Source of the DNA: PKWO01 sp036384915
GTDB taxonomy: Bacteria > Pseudomonadota > Gammaproteobacteria > Burkholderiales > Burkholderiaceae_D
NCBI GenBank assembly: GCA_036384915.1
Contig: DASVLJ010000003.1
Span: forward strand, 1 to 14,178
Reading direction: 5' to 3'
Length of the DNA: 14,178 nucleotides
A program made the position numbers and the translations under genes. Shown piece by piece: positions 12,519 through 14,178 of the stretch. Position 1 is the first letter of the stretch; each line of letters begins with the position of its first letter. The notes beneath the pieces are model-generated. The model made no database searches. It had not been told where the DNA came from and saw only the letters and a program-made list of their open reading frames with translations.

Positions 12519-14045
12519 ATGCAATTCGAGGATTTCAGCGCTACGCCGGTTGCCAGGGAGCCGGCACCTTCATCGGTACCTGCCCCCCCGGCGACGGAGC
12601 CTGTGCCGGCGGCGGACCGCTTTCTGGCGATATATCGTGCGATCCAGGCAGCGAGCAAGGGGGACTACAGCACTACCCTGGCCATCAGCGGCAGCGACCA
12701 GCTGACCGCGTTGGCCGGCAACGTCAACCGCTTGCTGGAAAGCCTGCGCGATGCGGGGCCGGACGCTGCCGGAGCCGGCGGCGGGCCCGCCTTTGCCGAA
12801 CTGCAAAAGGCCAATGCCCGCCTGGAGTATCTGATCGCCAATACGCCTGCCATCATCTACAGCAGCGTCCCGACCGGCGACTTCAAGATGACCTTCGTCA
12901 GCGCCAATGCGTTCCGGGTCTTGGGTTACCAACCCGCGGAAATGATTGCCGATCCGAATTTCTGGTTCGAGCACATCCATCCGGAGGACATTCCCACCAT
13001 CTTTTCCAGCCTCGCACTGGTCTTCTCCGAGGGCCAGCGTGCCTACGAATACCGTTTCCGCGCCAGCGACGGGCAATACCTGTGGATGCACGACAGCCTG
13101 CGCCTGATCCGCGATGACGCCGGCAATCCGCTGGAAGTCGTCGGCTCGCTGACCGACATCACCGTGCGCAAGGCCATGGAAGAGGCGCTGCAAAAGAAGG
13201 GGGAGGAGCAGCGGGCCTTGATCGACACCTTGCAGCAGACCCAGGCGCAATTGCTGCAGTCGGAAAAAATGGCATCGATCGGCCAGCTCGCCGCCGGCGT
13301 GGCGCATGAAATCAATAATCCGGTCGGTTTCGTCAACTCCAACATGGGTTCGCTCAACCACTACGTCGACACGCTGTTCGAGGTCATCGACGGCTACGAC
13401 CGGATCCTTTCCGCGGGCAAGGGCGCCCAGGAATCCGCCCGCGCGGTGGAAGAGCTCAAGGCACGCGCCGACCTGGAATTCCTGCGCGAGGACGTCGTGC
13501 AACTTGTGCGCGAATCGATGGACGGCCTGACCCGGGTAAAAAATATCGTCCAGTCGCTCAAGGACTTTTCCCACGTCGGCGAGACCGACTGGCAATATGC
13601 CGACCTGCACGCCGGGCTCGACAGTACGCTTACCATCGCCAACAACGAAATCAAGTACAAGGCCGACGTGGTGCGCGAATACGGGCAGCTGCCGCTGGTG
13701 AATTGCCTGGTGTCGCAATTGAACCAGGTGTTCATGAACCTCATCGTCAATGCCTCGCATGCGATCCGCGAGCGCGGCACCATCACCATCCGCACGGGCT
13801 GTGCGGACGACTGGGTCTGGATCGAGGTTGAAGATACCGGCCAGGGCATTGCGCCGGAAAACATGACGCGCATCTTCGAGCCGTTTTTCACCACCAAGCC
13901 GGTCGGCCAGGGCACTGGGCTGGGGTTATCCCTGTCCTACAACATCGTGTCGAAGCACAACGGGCGCATCGAGGTGAAAAGCGAAGTCGGCAAGGGGACG
14001 TGCTTCACGATCCATTTGCCTGTCGACGGCAAAGGGGAGGGCTAG
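12519..14045 (+). CDS. Soluble HAMP-like/PAS sensor histidine kinase
   Basis: A 508-residue kinase without membrane segments. The first 30 residues are Pro/Ala-rich. About 35-80 resembles a HAMP unit (IQAASKGDYSTTLAISGSDQ, then ALAGNVNRLLESL), unusual without a transmembrane helix. Residues about 98-218 form a PAS domain ending DITVRKAMEEAL, and about 215-250 is a coiled-coil linker. The H-box GVAHEINNPVGFVNSN carries the phosphorylated His263. The ATPase part shows the N box (Asn411 in NLIVNASHAI), G1 (EDTGQGI, Asp439), the F box (FEPFFTTK) and G2 (GQGTGLGLS, 463-471). It should autophosphorylate and pass phosphate to the receivers of the two upstream genes. GGAG precedes the ATG. It is last in the run. 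The PAS ligand is unknown; no haem or flavin motif could be assigned. Confidence 0.95.
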   Translation: MQFEDFSATPVAREPAPSSVPAPPATEPVPAADRFLAIYRAIQAASKGDYSTTLAISGSDQLTALAGNVNRLLESLRDAGPDAAGAGGGPAFAELQKANARLEYLIANTPAIIYSSVPTGDFKMTFVSANAFRVLGYQPAEMIADPNFWFEHIHPEDIPTIFSSLALVFSEGQRAYEYRFRASDGQYLWMHDSLRLIRDDAGNPLEVVGSLTDITVRKAMEEALQKKGEEQRALIDTLQQTQAQLLQSEKMASIGQLAAGVAHEINNPVGFVNSNMGSLNHYVDTLFEVIDGYDRILSAGKGAQESARAVEELKARADLEFLREDVVQLVRESMDGLTRVKNIVQSLKDFSHVGETDWQYADLHAGLDSTLTIANNEIKYKADVVREYGQLPLVNCLVSQLNQVFMNLIVNASHAIRERGTITIRTGCADDWVWIEVEDTGQGIAPENMTRIFEPFFTTKPVGQGTGLGLSLSYNIVSKHNGRIEVKSEVGKGTCFTIHLPVDGKGEG

Positions 14046-14075
14046 GAGCCTGCGCGGCAGAAGCGAGTCGGCTGC

Positions 14076-14178
14076 AATGGATGGAGAAAAGTCCCACTTT
14101 GCCCCCGTTTTTCCGGCTGTAGCTACGGCTACAGTCCTCAAAAGCGAGGCCAAATTGGGCTCTTTTCCCACCCATTTC
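14076..14178. repeat. Long imperfect inverted repeat after the kinase gene
   Basis: The arms run inward from AATGGATGG (14076-14084) and, on the other strand, AATGGGTGG (its complement ends at 14176). They meet at a perfect 7-bp stem, CTGTAGC (14117-14123) and GCTACAG (14128-14134), with loop TACG. Along the arms, AAAAG, CCCA.TTTG, CG and TTTT segments also pair with a few mismatches and small gaps, giving arms of roughly 47 bases. It may extend past the window edge. It could be a transcription end structure for the signalling operon or a dispersed intergenic repeat (REP/MITE-like). Confidence 0.7.

Noticed and set aside
11219..13760. Long minus-strand open frames opposite the EAL and kinase genes (479 and 396 codons)
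   Set aside because: Same shadow effect; the plus-strand frames carry complete catalytic motifs.

Overview
The window reads as chromosomal DNA from a soil or plant-associated betaproteobacterium. Burkholderiales, perhaps Oxalobacteraceae (Herbaspirillum/Massilia/Collimonas-like), is my guess from the GC-rich coding style and gene types; no rRNA or tRNA gene is present to confirm it. It has three parts: an oxidoreductase/detoxification block on the left, a scarred accessory region in the middle, and a c-di-GMP/two-component signalling block on the right.

Left block (about 246-6088). A LysR regulator (minus strand) diverges from a plus-strand run: a glutathione S-transferase, a three-module flavoprotein (PNPOx-like + FAD/NAD reductase + plant-type 2Fe-2S ferredoxin) and an alpha/beta hydrolase. 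A decayed stretch follows that holds the N-terminal piece of a second PNPOx-like protein plus out-of-frame coding remnants. After it lies an intact exported SnoaL/DUF4440-like protein with a twin-arginine signal. The arrangement suggests a LysR-controlled operon for handling electrophilic or xenobiotic compounds; the substrate cannot be read from sequence.

Middle (about 6089-9786). This is an insertion and decay zone. The 3' half of an IS3-family transposase gene carries a nonsense codon and a frameshift. An apparently intact 848-bp IS5-family element sits exactly at that gene's stop codon, flanked by CTAG. Next come a short frameshifted secreted-protein remnant, an intact exported protein of unknown function, a small ORF resembling the middle component of ABC-three-component (ABC-3C) conflict systems, and an IS66-family left end with its tnpA that abuts this ORF. 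No partner genes of an ABC-3C system are visible.

Right block (9787-14045). Three closely spaced plus-strand genes encode a single-domain response regulator, a GAF-degenerate GGDEF-EAL-REC c-di-GMP phosphodiesterase and a soluble HAMP-like/PAS histidine kinase. The kinase probably phosphorylates one or both receiver domains, tying a sensory input to c-di-GMP breakdown. After the kinase the window ends in a long imperfect inverted repeat.

No CRISPR array, rRNA, tRNA or clear riboswitch was found. The most unusual items are the orphan ABC-3C-like ORF cut off by IS66, the nested IS3/IS5 junction with a shared CTAG stop, the EAL protein with its receiver at the C-terminus, and the terminal inverted repeat.
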